From positions 434,001-498,000 of the forward strand of contig CANTAL010000142.1 of the NCBI GenBank assembly GCA_947650365.1: 64,000 nucleotides of DNA, read 5' to 3'. Shown here in pieces: positions 32,101 through 46,219 of the stretch. This stretch comes from Chamaelirium japonicum. Its lineage: Eukaryota; Streptophyta; Magnoliopsida; Liliales; Melanthiaceae. Positions within the stretch are counted from its first letter, which is position 1; each line of letters starts with the position of its first letter. Made by a program: the position numbers and the translations under genes. The notes under the pieces were generated by a model. That model was not told the origin of the DNA and made no database searches. It saw nothing but the letters and a program-made list of their open reading frames with translations.

Positions 32101-35100
32101 TTAGAATGGATTGTACGAATGAATTAGAATGGATACATTCGTGCGAATTAATTAGAATGGATCGGACGAATGAATTAGAATGGATACATTCGTGCGAATG
32201 AATTAGAATGGATTGTACGAATGAATTAGAATGGATCGTGCGAATGAATTAGAATTGATCATACGAATGAATTAGAATGGATCGTACGAATGAATTGGAA
32301 TGGATCGTGCGAATGAATTAGAATGGATCGTACAAATGAATTAGAATGGATACATACAAATGAATTAGAAAGGTTACATTCGTGATAATGAATTAAAATG
32401 GATCGTACGAATGAATTAGAATGGATCGTACGAATGAATTAGAATGGATACATTCGAGCGAATGAATTAGAATGGATCGTGCGAATGAATTAGTATGGAT
32501 CGTAGGAATGAATTAGAATGGATCGTACGAATGAATTAGAATGGTTACATTTGTGCGAATGAATTAGAATGGATCGTACGAATGAATTAGAATGGTTCGT
32601 ACAAATGAATTAGAAAGGTTACATTTGTGCGAATGAATTAGAATGGATCGTACGAATGAATTAGAATGGATCGTGCGAATGAATTAGAATGGATACATTT
32701 GTGCGAATGAATTAGAATGGATCGTACGAATGAATTAGAATAATCATACGAATGAATTAGAATGGATCATACGAATGAATTAGAATACATCATGTGAATG
32801 AATTAGAATGGATCGTACGTTTGAATTAGATTGGATTGAGCGAATGAATTAGAATAGATCGTATGAATGAATTAGAATGGATCGTACGAATGAATTAGAA
32901 TGGATCACGCGAATGAATTTGATTGGATCGTGCGAATGAATTAGAATGGATCATACGAATGAATTAGACTGGATCATACGAATAAATTAGAATGGATACA
33001 TTCATACGAATGAATTAGAATGTATCGTACGAATGAATTAGAATGGATCGTACGAATGGATTAGAATGGATCGTACGTATGCATTAGAATGGATCATACG
33101 AATGAATTAGAATGGATCATACAAATGAATTAGAATGGTTACATTCGTGAGAATGAATTAGAATGGATCGTACGAATGAATTAGAATGGATCATGCGAAT
33201 GAATTTGAAAGGATTGTACGAATGAATTAGAATGGATCGAACGAATGAATTAGAATGGATACATTCGAGCGAATGAATTAGAATAGATCATAGGAATGAA
33301 TTAGAATGGATCATACGAATGAATTAGAATGGATCGTGCGAATGAATTAGAATGGATTGTACGAATGAATTAGAATGGATACATTCGTGCGAATGAATTA
33401 GAATGGATCGGACGAATGAATTAGAATGGATCGTGCGAATGAATTAGAATGGATCGTGCGAATGAATTAGAATGAATCGTACGAATGCATTAGAATGGAT
33501 ACATTCGTACGAATGAATTAGAATGGATCGTGCGAATAAATTAGAATGGATCGTACGAATGAATTAGAATGGATTGTACGAATGAATTAGAATGGATCGT
33601 GCGAATAAAATAGAATAGATTGTACGAATGAATTAGAATGGATACATACAAATGAATTAGAAAGGTTACATTCGTGAGAATGAATTAGAATGGATCGTAC
33701 GAATGAATTAGAATGGATCGTACGAATGAATTAGAATGGATACATTCGAGCGAACGAATTAGTAAGGATCGTGCGAATGAATTAGAATGGATCGTAGGAA
33801 TGAATTAGAATGGATCGTACGAATGAATTAGAATGGTTACATTCGTGCGAATAAATTAGAATGGATCGTACGAATGAATTAGAATGGATCGTACAAATGA
33901 ATTAGAAAGGTTACATTTGTGCGAATGAATTAGAATGGATCGTACGATTAAATTAGAATGGATCGTAGGAATGAATTAGAATGGATCGTACGAATGAATT
34001 AGAAAGGTTACATTCCTGCGAAAGAATTAGAATGGATCATACGAATGAATTAGAATGGATCGTACAAATGAATTAGAAAGGTTACATTTATGCGAATGAA
34101 TTAGAATGGATCATACGAATGAATTAGAATGGATTGTACGAATGGATTAGAATGGATCGTACAAATGAATTAGAATGGATCGTACAAATGAATTAGAAAG
34201 GTTACATTTGTGAGAATGAATTAGAATGGATCGTACGAATGAATTAGAATGGATCGTACGAATGGATTAGAATGGATCGTACGAATGAATTAGAATGGAT
34301 CGAACGAATGAATTAGAATGGATACATTCGAGCGAATGAATTAGAATAGATCGTAGGAATGAATTAGAATGGATCGTACGAATGAATTAGAATGGAAACA
34401 TTCGTGCGAATGAATTAGAATGGATTGTACGAATGAAATAGAATGGATCATAGGAATGAATTAGAATGGATCGTGCAAATGAATTAGAATGGATACATTT
34501 ATGCGAATGAATTAGAATGGATCGTAGGAATGTATTAGAATGGATCGTACGAATGAATTAGAATGGTTACATTCGTGCGAATGAATTAGAATGGATCGTA
34601 CGAATGGATTAGAATGGATCGTACGAATGGATTAGAATGGATCATACAAATGAATTAGAAAGGTTACATTCGTGAGAATGAATTAGAATGGATCGTACGA
34701 ATGAATTAGAATGGATCGTACGAATGGATTAGAATGGATTGTACGAATGAATTAGAACGGATCGTACGAATGAATTTGAATGGATCGTACGAATGAATTA
34801 GAATGGATCATGTGAATGAATTAGAATGGATTGTACGAATGAATTAGAATGGATACATTTGTGCGAATGAATTAGAATGGATCGTGCGAATGAATTAGAA
34901 TGGATCGTACGAATGAATTAGAATGGATATATTTATGTGAATGAATTAGAATGGATGGAACGAATGAATTAGAATGGATAATACGAATGAATTAGAATAG
35001 ATATATTCATGCGAATGAATTAGAATGGATCGTACGAATGAATTAAAATGGATCGTACGAATGAATTAGAATGGATCGTATGAATGAATTAGAATTGATC

Positions 35101-38100
35101 GTACGAATGAATTAGAATGGATACATTCAAGCGAATGAATTAGAATGGATCATACGAATGAATTAGAATGGATCATAGGAATGAATTAGAATGGATCGTG
35201 CAAATAAATTAGAATGGATACACTCGTGCGAATGAATTAGAATGGACCGTAGGAATGAATTAGAATGGATCGTACGAATGAATTAGAATTGATCGTACGA
35301 ATGAATTAGAATGGATACATTTGTGCGATGAATAAGAATGGAGAGTAAGAATGAATTAGAATGGAGCGTACGAATAAACTAGAATGGATACATTCGTGCG
35401 AATGAATTAGAATAGATCATACAAATGAATTAGAATAGTTCGTACGAATGAATTAGAATGGATCGTACGAATAAATTAGAATGGATCGTGCGAATGAATT
35501 AAAATGGATCATACGAATTCATTCATTCGTACGATCCATTCTAATTCATTCATTAATTCGTACGATCCATTCGTACGATCCATTCTAATTCATTCATACG
35601 ATCTATTCTAATTCATTTGCACGAATGTATCCATTCTAATTTATTTGTATGATCAATTCTAATTCATTCCTAAAATCCATTCTAATTCAGTCGTATGATA
35701 CATTCTAATTCATTCGTACAAATGAATTAGAATGGATCGTACGAACAAATTAGAATGGATCGTGCGGTTGAATTAGAATGGATCGTACGAATGAATTAGA
35801 ATGAATCGTACGAATGAATTAGAATAGATCATACGAATGAATTAGAATGGATACATTCGTGCGAATGAATTAGAATGGATCGTAGGAATTAATTAGAATG
35901 GATCGTGCAAATGAATTAGAATGGATACATTCGTGCGAATGAATTAGAATGGATTGTAGGAATGAATTAGAATGGATCTTACGAATGAATTAGAATGGTT
36001 ACATTCGTGCGAATGAATTAGAATGGATTGTGTGAATGAATTAGAATGGATCGTACGAATAAATTTGAATGGATCGTGCGAATGAATTAGAATGGATCGT
36101 ACGAATGAATTAGAATGGATGTATCCATTCTAATTCATTCCTACGATCCATTCTAATTCATTCGCACGAATGTATCCATTCTAATTCATTTGCACGATCC
36201 ATTCTAATTCATTCGCACGATCCATTCTAATTCATTCGTACGATCCATTCTAATTCATTCGTATGATCCATTCTAATTCATTTGTATGATTCATTCTAAT
36301 TCATTCGTACGATCCATTCTAATTCATTCGCACAAATGTATCCATTCTAATTCATTCGTACGATCCATTCTAATTCATTCGCACGATCCATTCTAATTCA
36401 TTTGTTCGAATGTATCCATTCTAATTCATTCGCACGATCCATTCTAATTCGATCGCACAAATGTAACCATTCTAATGCATTCGTACGAACCATTCAAATT
36501 CATTCGTACGATCCATTCTAATTCATTCCTACGATCCATTCTAATTCATTTTCATGAATGTATCCATTCTAATTCATTTGCACGATCCATTCTAATTCAT
36601 TCCTATGATACATTCTAATTCTTTTGTACGATCCATTCTAATTCATTCGCTCGAATGTATCCATTCTAATTCATTCGTACGATCCATTCTAATTCATTCC
36701 TACGATCCATTCTAATTCATTCGCACGAATGTATCCATTCTAATTCATTTGCACGATCCATTCTAATTCATTCCTATGATCCATTCTAATTCATTCATAC
36801 GATCCATTCTAATTCATTCGCTCGAATGTATCCATTCAAATTCATTCGTAAGATCCATTCTAATTCATTCGTACGATCCATTCTAATTCATTCTCACGAA
36901 TGTAACCTTTCTAATTCATTTGTATGTATCCATTCTAATTCATTCGTACGATCCATTCTAATTCATTCGCACGATCCATTCTAATTCATTCGTACGATCC
37001 ATTCTAATTTATTCGTATGAATGTATCCATTCTAATTCATTCGTACGATTCATTCTAATTCATTCTATTCTAATTCATTCGCACGAATGTAACCATTCTA
37101 ATTCATTCGCACGAATGTAACCATTCTAATTCATTCGTACGATTCATTGTAATTCATTCGTATGAGCTATTCTAATTCATTCGTACGATCCATTCTAATT
37201 CATTCGTACGATCCATTGTAATTCATTCATACAATCCATTCAGATTCATTCGCACGAATGTATCCATTCTAATTCATTCGTACAATCCAATCTAATTCAA
37301 ACGTACGATCCATTCTAATTCATTCGTACGATCAATTCTAATTTGCGAATGAATTTGAGTGGATCGTAGGAATGAATTAGAATGGATTGTACGAATGAAT
37401 TAGAATGGTTACATTCGTGCGAATGAATTAGAATGGATCGTACAAATGGATTAGAATGGATCGTACGAATGGATTAGAATGGATCGTACGAATGAATTAG
37501 AATGGATCGTACAAATGAATTAGAAAGGTTACATTTGTGAGAATGAATTAGAATGGATCATACGAATGAATTAGAATAGATCGTACGAATGAATTAGAAT
37601 GAATCGTACGAATGCATTAGAATGGATACATTCGTGTGAATGAATTAGAATGGATCGTACGAATGAATTAGAATGGATTGTGCGAATGAATTAGAATGGA
37701 TATATTCGAGCGAATGAAATAGAATGGATCGTACGAATGAATTAGAATGGATCGTACGAATAAATTTGAATGGATCGTTCTAATTCATTCCTACGATCCA
37801 TTCTAATTCATTCGCACGAATGAATTATACTTTGTACGAATGGATTAGAATGGATCGTGCGAATGAATTAGAATGGATCGTATGAATGAATTAGAATGGA
37901 TACATTCGTGCGAATGAATTAGAATAGATCGTATGAATGAATTAGAATGGATCGTACGAATGGATCATAGGAATGAATTAGAATGGATACATTCGTGCGA
38001 ATGAATTAGAATGGATCGTACGAATGAATTAGAATGGACACATTCAAGCGAATGAATTAGAATAGATCGTAGGAATGAATTAGAAAGGATCATACGAATG

Positions 38101-41100
38101 AATTAGAATGGATCGTGCGAATGAATTAGAATGGATTGTACAAATGAATTAAAATGGATACATTTGTATGAATGAATTAGAATGGATCGTGCGAATGAAT
38201 TAGAATGAATCATACGAATAAATTAGAATGGATACATTGGAATGAATTAGAATGGATCATATGAATGAACTAGAATAGATATATTCATGCGAATGAATTA
38301 AAATGGATCGTATGAATGAATTAGAATGGATCGTACAAATGAATTAGAATGGATACATTCGAGCGAATGAATTAGAATGGATCGTGCGATGAATTAGAAT
38401 GGATCGTGCAAATGAATTAGAATAGATCGTACAAATTGATTAGTATGGATCATACGAATGAATTAGAATGGATCATACAAATGAATTAGAAAGGAATTAG
38501 AATGGATCGTACGAAAGAATTAGAATGGATCGTGCGAATGAATTAGAATTGATCATACGAATGAATTAGAATGGATACATACATTCATGCGAATTAATTA
38601 GAATGGATCGTGCAAATGAATTAGAATGGATATATTTGAACGAATAAATTAGAATGGATCATACGAATGAATTAGAATGGATCGTACGAATGGATTAGAA
38701 CGCATTGTACGAATGAATTAGAATGGTTACATTTGTGAGAATGAATTAGAATGGATCGTACGAATGAATTAGAACGGATCGTTCGAATAGATTAGAATGG
38801 ATCGTACGAATGAATTAGAATGGATCATACGAATGAATCAGAATAGCTCATACGAATGAATTAGAATGAATCGTACGAATGAATTAGAATGGTTACATTC
38901 GTGCGAATGAATTAGAATGGATCGTACGAATGAATTAGAATGGATCATACGAATTAATTAGAATGGATCGTATGAATGAATTAGAATGGATCATACAAAT
39001 GAATTAGAAAGGTTACATTCGTGAGAATGAATTAGAATGGATACATTCGAGCGAATGAATTACAATGGATACATATAAATGAATTAGAATGGATCGTGTC
39101 AATGAATTAGAATTGATCGTACGAATGGATTAGAATGGATCATATGAATGAATTAGAATGGTTACATTCGTGCGAATAAATTAGAATGGATCGTACGAAT
39201 GGATTAGAATGGATCGTACGAATGGATTAGAACGGATACATTCGTACGAATGAATTAGAATGGATCGTACGAATGGATTAGACTGGATCATACGAATGAA
39301 TTAGATCATAGAAATGAGTTAGAATGAATCGTACGAATGAATTAGAATGGATCGTACGAATGAATTAGAATGGATCGAGCGAATGAATTAGAATGGATCG
39401 TACGAATGAATTAGAACGGATCATAGGAATGAATTAGAATGGATCGTGCAAAAGAATTAGAATGGATACATTCGTGCGAATGAATTAGAATAGATCGTAG
39501 GAATGAATTAGAATGGATCGTACGAATGAATTAGAATGGATATATTTGTACGAATGAATTAGAATGGATCGTACGAATGGATTAGAATGGATCGTACGAA
39601 TGGATTAGAAAGGTTACATTTGTCCGATCCATTCTAATTCATTCGTCCGATCCATTCTAATTCATTCGTACGAATGTATCCATTCTAATTCATTTGTACG
39701 ATCCATTCTAATTCATTCATATGATCCATTCTAATTCATTCTCACGAATGTAACCTTCTAATTCATTTGTATGATCCATTCTAATTCATTCGTACGATCC
39801 ATTCTAATCCATTCGTACGATCCATTCTAATTCATTCGCTCGAATGTATCCATTCTAATTCATTCGTACGAGCTATTCTAATCCATTCGTACGATCCATT
39901 CTAAACCATTCGTACGATCCATTCTAATTCATTTGCACGAATGTAACCATTCTAATTCATTCATACGATCCATTCTAATTCAATCGTACAATCCATTCTA
40001 ATTCATTCGTACGATCCATTCTAATTCATTCGCACGATCCATTCTAATTCATTCCTATGATCCATTCTAATTCATTCATACGATCCATTCTAATTCATTC
40101 GCACAAATGTATCATACGAATGAATTAGAATGGATCATGCGAATGAATTAAAATGGATCGTACAAATGAATTAGAATTGATCGTGCGAATGAATTAGAAT
40201 GGATCGTACGAATGAATTAGAATGAATCGTACGAACGAATTAGAATGGATCGTATGAACGAATTAGAATGGATCGTATGAATGAATTAGAATGGATACAT
40301 TCGAGCGAATGAATTAGAATGGATCGTACGAATGAATTAGAATGGATCATAGGAATGAATTAGAATGGATCTACGAATGAATTAGAATGGATCGTAGGAA
40401 TGAATTAGAATGGATCTACGAATGAATTAGAATGAATCATACGAATGAATTAGAATGAATCGTGCGAATGAATTTGAATGGATCGTACGAATGAATTAGA
40501 ATGAATCGTACGATTCATTCTAATTCATTCTCACAAATGTAACCTTTCTAATTCATTTGTACGATCCATTCTAATTCATTCATACGATCCATTCTAATTC
40601 ATTCCTATGATCCATTCTAATCCATTCGTACGATCAATTCTAATTCATTCGCACGAATGTAACCATTTTAATTTATTCGTACGATCCATTCTAATTCATT
40701 CCTATGATCCATTCTAATTCATTCGTACGATCCATTCTAATTCATTCCTATGATCCATTCTAATTCGTTCATACGATCCATTCTAATTCGTTCGTACGAT
40801 CTATTCTAATTTGTTCGTACGATCCATTCTAATTCATTCGCACGATCCTTTCTAATTCATTTGTACGATCCATTTTAAATCATTCGTATGATCCATTCTA
40901 ATTCATTCGTACGATCCATTCTAATTCATTCGCACGAATGTATCCATTCTAATTCATTCGCATGACCCATTCTAATTCGTTCATACGATCCATTCTAATT
41001 CGTTCGTACGAATGTATCCATTCTAATTCATTCGCACGATCCATTCTAATCTATTCGTACGATCCATTCTAATTCGTTCGTACGATCCATTCTAGTTCAT

Positions 41101-43671
41101 TCGTACGATCCATTCTAATCCATTCGCACGATCCATTCTAATTCATTCGTTCGATCTATTCTAATTCATTCGTGCGATCCATTTAAATTCATTCGCATGA
41201 TCCATTCTAATTCATTCGTACGATCCATTCTAATTCATTCGTACGATTCATTCTAATTCATTCGCACGATCCATTCTAATTCATTCGTACGATCCATTCT
41301 AATTCATTCGCACGAATGTATCCTGGATCGTGCAAATGAATTAGAATGGATCCATTTGTACGAATGGATTAGAATGGATCGTGCGAATGAATTAGAATGG
41401 ATCGTACGAACGAATTAGAATGGATCGTACGAAAGAATTAGAATGGATCGTATGAATGAATTAGAATGGATCGTACGAATGGATTAGAATGGATCGTACG
41501 AATGGATCATGCGAATGAATTAGAATGGATCGTACGAATGAATTAGAATGGATACATTCGTGCGAATGAATTAGAATGGATTGTGCGAATGAATTAGAAT
41601 GGATTGTGCGAATGAATTAGAATGGATCATATGAATGAATTAGAATGGATCATGCAAATGAATTAGAATGGATACATTCGTGTGAAGGAATTAGAATGGA
41701 TCGTAGGAATGAATTAGAACGGATCGTACGAATGAATTAGAATGGTTACATTCGTGCGAATGAATTAGAATTGATCGTACGAATGGATTATAATTGATCG
41801 GACGAATGAATTAGAATGGATTCATTCGCATGAATGAATTAGAATGGATACATACAAATGAATTAGAAAGGTTACATTCGTGAGAATGAATTAGAATGGA
41901 TACATTCGAATGAATTAGAATGGATCATACGAATGAATTAGAATAGATTGTACGAATGAATTAGAATGGATCGTACGAATAAATTAGAATGGATCGTGCG
42001 AATGAATTAGAATGGATCGTACGAATGAATTAGAATGGATCCACCGAATGAGTTAGAATGGATCATGCGAAAGAATTAGAATGGATCATACGAATGAATT
42101 AGAATGGATACATTCGTGCGAATGAATTGGAATGGATCGGACGAATGAATTAGAATTGATCGTGCGAATGAATTAGAATGGATCATACGATTGAATTTGA
42201 ATGGATCGTACGAATAAATTAGAATGGATACATTTGTGTGATGAATAAGAATGGAGTGTACGAATGAATTAGAATGGAGCGTACGAATGAACTAGAATGG
42301 ATACATTCGTGCGAATGAATTAGAATGGATCATATGAAAGAATTAGAATGGATATATTCGAGCGAATGAATTAGAATGGATCATACGAATGAATTAGAAT
42401 GGATCATAGGAATGAATTAGAATGGATCGTGCAAATGAATTAGAATGGATTGTACGAATGAATTAGAATGGATATATTTGTGCGAATGAATTAGAATGGA
42501 TTGTGCGAATGAATTAGAATGGATCGTATGAATGAATAAGAATGGATCGTACGAATGAATTAGAATGGATCGTGCGAATGAATTAGAATGAATCGTACGA
42601 ATGCATTAGAATGGATCGTACGAATGAATTAGAATGAATCGTACGATCCATTCTAATTCAACCGTCCGATCCATTCTAATTTATTCGTACGAATGTATCC
42701 ATTCTAATTTATTCGTACAATCCATTCTAATTCATTTGCACGATCTATTCTAATTCATTCCTATGATCCATTCTAATTCATTCGTACGATCCATTCTAAT
42801 TCATTCGCTCGAATGTATCCATTCTAATTCTTTCATATGATCCATTCTAATTCATTCGCACGAATGTATCCATTCTAGTTCATTCGTACGCTACATTCTA
42901 ATTCATTCGTACGCTCCATTCTTATTCATCGCACAAATGTATCCATTCTAATTTATTCGTATGATCCATTCAAATTCAATCATATGATCCATTCTAATTC
43001 ATTCGCACGATCCATTCTAATTCATTCGCACGATCAATTCTAATTCATTCGCACGATCAATTCTAATTCATTCGTACGATCCATTCTAATTCATTCGTAT
43101 GATCCATTCTAACTTATTCGGTGGATCCTTTCTAATTCATTCGTACGATCCATTCTAATTCATTCGCACGATCCATTCTAATTTATTCGTACGATCCATT
43201 CTAATTCATTCGTACGATCCATTCTAATTTATTCATACGATCTATTCTAATTCATTCGCACAAATGTATCTATTCTAGTCCATTCGTACGATCCATTCTA
43301 ATCCATTCGTACGATCCATTCTAATCCATTCGTACGATCCATTCTAATTCATTCGTACGATCCATTCTAATTCATTCTCACAAATGTAACCTTTCTAATT
43401 AATTTGTACGATCCATTCTAATTTATTCGTACGATCCATTCTAATCCATTCGTACGATCCGTTCTAATTCATTCGTACGATCCATTCTAATTCATTCTCA
43501 CAAATCTAACCTTTCTAATTCATTTGTATGATCCATTCTAATTCATTCGTACGATCCATTCTAATTTGTTCGTACGATCAACTCTAATTCATTTGTATGA
43601 TCCATTCTAATTCATTCACATGAATGTATCCATTCTAATTCATTCGTACGATCCATTCTAATTCATTCGTA

Positions 43672-43676
43672 CGATC
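43672..43676. other. Left target-site duplication of element C (CGATC)
   Basis: CGATC precedes the LTR at 43677 and recurs at 50895-50899 after it. It falls at the same position in the satellite unit as the duplication of A. Confidence 0.93.
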
Positions 43677-44642
43677 TGTGGGTGCAAATTTTGGAAAGAA
43701 ATCTGCAAGTAGCGGGACCCACCGGCCCTGCCTGGTGGGCCCCCGGAAACAACAGCGGAACCCACCGGCCCTGCCTGGTGGACCCCCGAGTACCACAGCG
43801 GGACCCACCGGCCCTGCCTGGTGGGCCCCCGAATACCACAGCGGGACCCACCGGCCCTGCCTGGTGGGCCCACGAAGACTACCACGGGACCCACCGGCCC
43901 TGCCTGGTGGGCCCACGAAGACTACCACGGGACCCACCGGCCCTGCCTGGTGGGCCCCCGAAGACAACAGCGGGACCCACCAGCCCTGCCTGGTGGACCC
44001 CCGAATACCACAGCGGGACCCACCAGCCCTGCCTGGTGGGCCCCCGAATACCACAGCGGGACCCACCGGCCCTGCCTGGTGGGCCCCCGAAGACTGCCGC
44101 GGGACCCACCGGCCCTGCCCGGTGGGCCCATGAAGGCAACAACGGGACCCACCGACCTTACATGGAGGATCCCCAGATACGACAGCAGAAACCGCCATTT
44201 ACCACCAGAGAATCCTATAAATAGCAGAGCATTCGAATGTAAAAGGATGGAGAATTTCTGATTTCCACTCTGAGATCTGATTTTCAGAACCGAAGCTCCG
44301 GAATTTATATCTCCTCACCCTTCACCTCTACTTGATCATCTTCTTGTCTTTGAAGAGATCAAAAAGACTTCAGTAGCACTCGGCCTGTCGAGGTTACTTC
44401 GAGAAAAGTGTTAGTGAATTCGGGTTGCACCCTATAGAATGGAGACGTAGGCTTCGGCTGAACTCCGAGATCACTTCTCGTGTCAAACACTCTCTCTGAT
44501 TGCATCTCTCTATTTACATATCAAAAGCTGCAACTCCAATCGATAGATCTCCAAACGACAGATTGATCAACGCTCTTCGACTTCAACTTCAATTGACTGG
44601 TGAGGCGAGGTCTTCGGGTCGGCACGAAGATTTTCCCCCACA
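43677..44642 (+). repeat. 5' LTR of element C (966 bp)
   Basis: Begins TGTGGGTGCAAATTTTGG and ends GATTTTCCCCCACA. A 43-bp minisatellite spans about 43710-44170 in U3; TATAAATA is at 44216-44223. It is exactly one 43-bp unit shorter than the 3' LTR (1009 bp) and differs at several other bases, e.g. CTATAGAATGG versus CTATAGCACGG, so C is older than A. Confidence 0.93.
43710..44170. repeat. 43-bp minisatellite in the U3 of the 5' LTR of C
   Basis: Ten or so units containing GGGACCCACC, then GGCCCTGCC, then TGGTGGGCCC, then a variable spacer (CGAAGACTACCAC, CGAATACCACAGC and others). The several long overlapping open frames on both strands (Gly-Pro-Arg-rich) come from this composition and are not listed as genes. 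Confidence 0.88.
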
Positions 44643-44645
44643 GTT

Positions 44646-44662
44646 TGGCGCTGTCTGTGGGA
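44646..44662 (+). other. Primer binding site of element C
   Basis: TGGCGCTGTCTGTGGGA, one base different from A, three bases after the LTR. Confidence 0.8.
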
Positions 44663-44810
44663 TTCGGTCGAAAAGCTCAATGTGCTCGACGACAACATCG
44701 GATCAGTTGAGCAGACAACTGATCTTCAAAGTCAAACTTCTCAGCTCCCTCAGTTGATCAGACAACCGAATGGACACAAGCGATCTGGTTGCTTCCTCCG
44801 CTTTCACTGA

Positions 44811-44930
44811 ATGGCGAAGACTCTAATCAGGATCAACCAGAGGGAAGTTACTCACAACGACATCAGTTTCTACCCAAAACTCACTCAATGAGTCGACGGC
44901 TCAACTTCAATCCAACAACCCGCTCTTTCT
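44811..44930 (+). pseudogene. Gag start remnant of element C
   Basis: ATGGCGAAGACTCTAATCAG and the next 100 bases align with the start of gag in D (52570 onwards), including CAGAGGGAAGTTACTCACAA and ATGAGTCGACGGCTCAACTT. Homology to gag stops near 44930, so nearly all of gag is deleted. Confidence 0.75.
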
Positions 44931-45140
44931 AGACAATCCATCGTCGATATCTCCCATCGATATTCTAAGCCTTTCAAGTCTGACTCTCCTCCAATCCCTA
45001 CATTGGGGGTGAGGTTCAATTCTATGCCTTTGAAGTCTGACTCTCCTCTAATCCCTACATTGGGGGTGAGGTTCGAAGTGAAAGGGCTCACTTGAAGACT
45101 ACAACGAGGTGATAAGCAAAGGTATATGTTACATATCCGC
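44931..45140. other. Element C internal DNA with a short duplication
   Basis: A stretch of about 56 bp containing AAGTCTGACTCTCCTC and CCCTACATTGGGGGTGAGG is present twice in tandem (about 44976-45075). No coding capacity is visible. Confidence 0.6.
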
Positions 45141-45350
45141 AAAGTCCGAGGCACACTCGCTGCCTCGGCATTCGGCGAAGCCCAAGGAGACAGCCTTGGC
45201 ACTCGAATACAAAGTCTGAGGTGCGCTCGTTGCCTCGACATTCGGCGAAGCCCAAGGAGATAGCCTTGGCACTCGAATGCAAAGTCTGAGGTGCGCTCGT
45301 TGCCTCGACATTCGGCGAACCTCAAGGAGACAGCCTTGGCAATCGAATGC
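45141..45350. repeat. 70-bp tandem repeat, three copies (element C)
   Basis: Units start AAAGTC(C/T)GAGG at 45141, 45211 and 45281, with a partial at 45351. Each contains TTCGGCGAAGCCCAAGGAGA. Related AAAGTCC...CTCGGCA fragments are scattered to about 46800. Origin unknown. Confidence 0.85.
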
Positions 45351-45369
45351 AAAGTCCGAAGCGCTTATC

Positions 45370-45710
45370 TAGGCAAATACAAATCGACTATCAAAAGTCG
45401 CCTAAAGTTACCATCCAGCACCAAATTATCGCCTCCACAGATAGATCTGGGGGTTGGAGACTCCCAACCTTCAATCTTACTATGGCGCGCGAACTCGAAG
45501 ATTGGAGATAGCCAATCTTCGACTTCTTCAAAGAAGGCCGAATGCAGAAGATTCAATTCAAGCCAGAAGACTTCAAAGAAAACTTCCATACTATAGTCTT
45601 CAAGATGCAGATCTCTACTTCAGGTCACACAATGGGATACTACTCAAATGTGTTGGCCTCACACAAACAAAGGCGATTCCAATCAACGTCTCTGAAGATC
45701 CAGCTCAAAT
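45370..45710 (+). pseudogene. Pol fragment of element C
   Basis: Aligns with D at about 57090-57410: AATACAAATCGACTATCAA, then CCAATCTTCGACTTCTTCAA, then TCACACAATGGGATACTAC. This is the linker between the second RNase H and integrase. Frames are broken. It is the only pol segment I find in C. Confidence 0.8.
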
Positions 45711-45791
45711 TCAAGCTAGCTTGTGTTGGCCCCACACAAGCAAGCCAGCTCAACCTTCAAGCAAATTCAAGTTGAGCCAGCTCAACCTTCA

Positions 45792-46219
45792 AGCTACCAG
45801 GTCGTTTAACAAGTTTAGGGCCTCGTGTTGCGACACGACCCTTTACGTGCAAATGTTAAACGGTTTCGGGTTGTGAAATAGCACAACTCTCAATTTCCAG
45901 CTACCAGGTCGTTTAACAAGTTTAGGGCCTCGTGTTGCGACACGACCCTTTATGTGCAAATGTTAAACGGTTTTGGGTTGTGAAACAGCACAACTCTCAA
46001 TTTCAAGCTACCAGATCGTTTAACAAGTTTAGGGCCTCGTGTTGCGACACGACCCTTTACGTGCAAATGTTAAACGGTTTCGGGTTGTGAAACAGCACAA
46101 CTCTCAATTTCAAGCTACCAAGTCGTTTAACAAGTTTGGGGCCTCGTGTTGCGACACGACCCTTTACGTGCAAATGTTAAACGGTTTCGGGTTGTGAAAC
46201 AGCACAACTCTCAATTTCA
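45792..46219 (+). repeat. 107-bp tandem hairpin repeats, four copies (element C)
   Basis: Exact 107-bp period (unit starts 45792, 45899, 46006, 46113). Each unit has a hairpin with arms TCGTGT and ACACGA around loop TGCG (45823-45838, then +107 each), followed by CCCTTTA(C/T)GTGCAAATG. This is the same module as 15950-16240 in A and 58545-58870 in D, with different stem bases but preserved pairing. Confidence 0.9.

Larger units (their letters stand above)
23190..43676. repeat. Satellite array, block 2 (20.5 kb)
   Basis: Same 23-bp and 28-bp units as block 1, with many orientation switches. Reverse units dominate 23190-23690, about 24345-24865 and 25010-25915. Long forward runs are at about 27255-28240, 31425-35515 and 37810-39620. 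Reverse units dominate 42640-43676. Clean fwd-to-rev switches at GGATCGTACGATCC are at 26675-26688 and 28234-28247. The right flank runs straight into element C. I see no gene or RNA in it; the ORF at 29545-29742 is satellite. Confidence 0.95.

Noticed and set aside
43635-44261. Long overlapping open frames on both strands (Gly/Pro/Arg-rich) in the LTRs of A, C and D
   Set aside because: They lie over the 43-bp U3 minisatellite; base composition keeps several frames open at once, none has a family motif, and the region is upstream of the TATA box.
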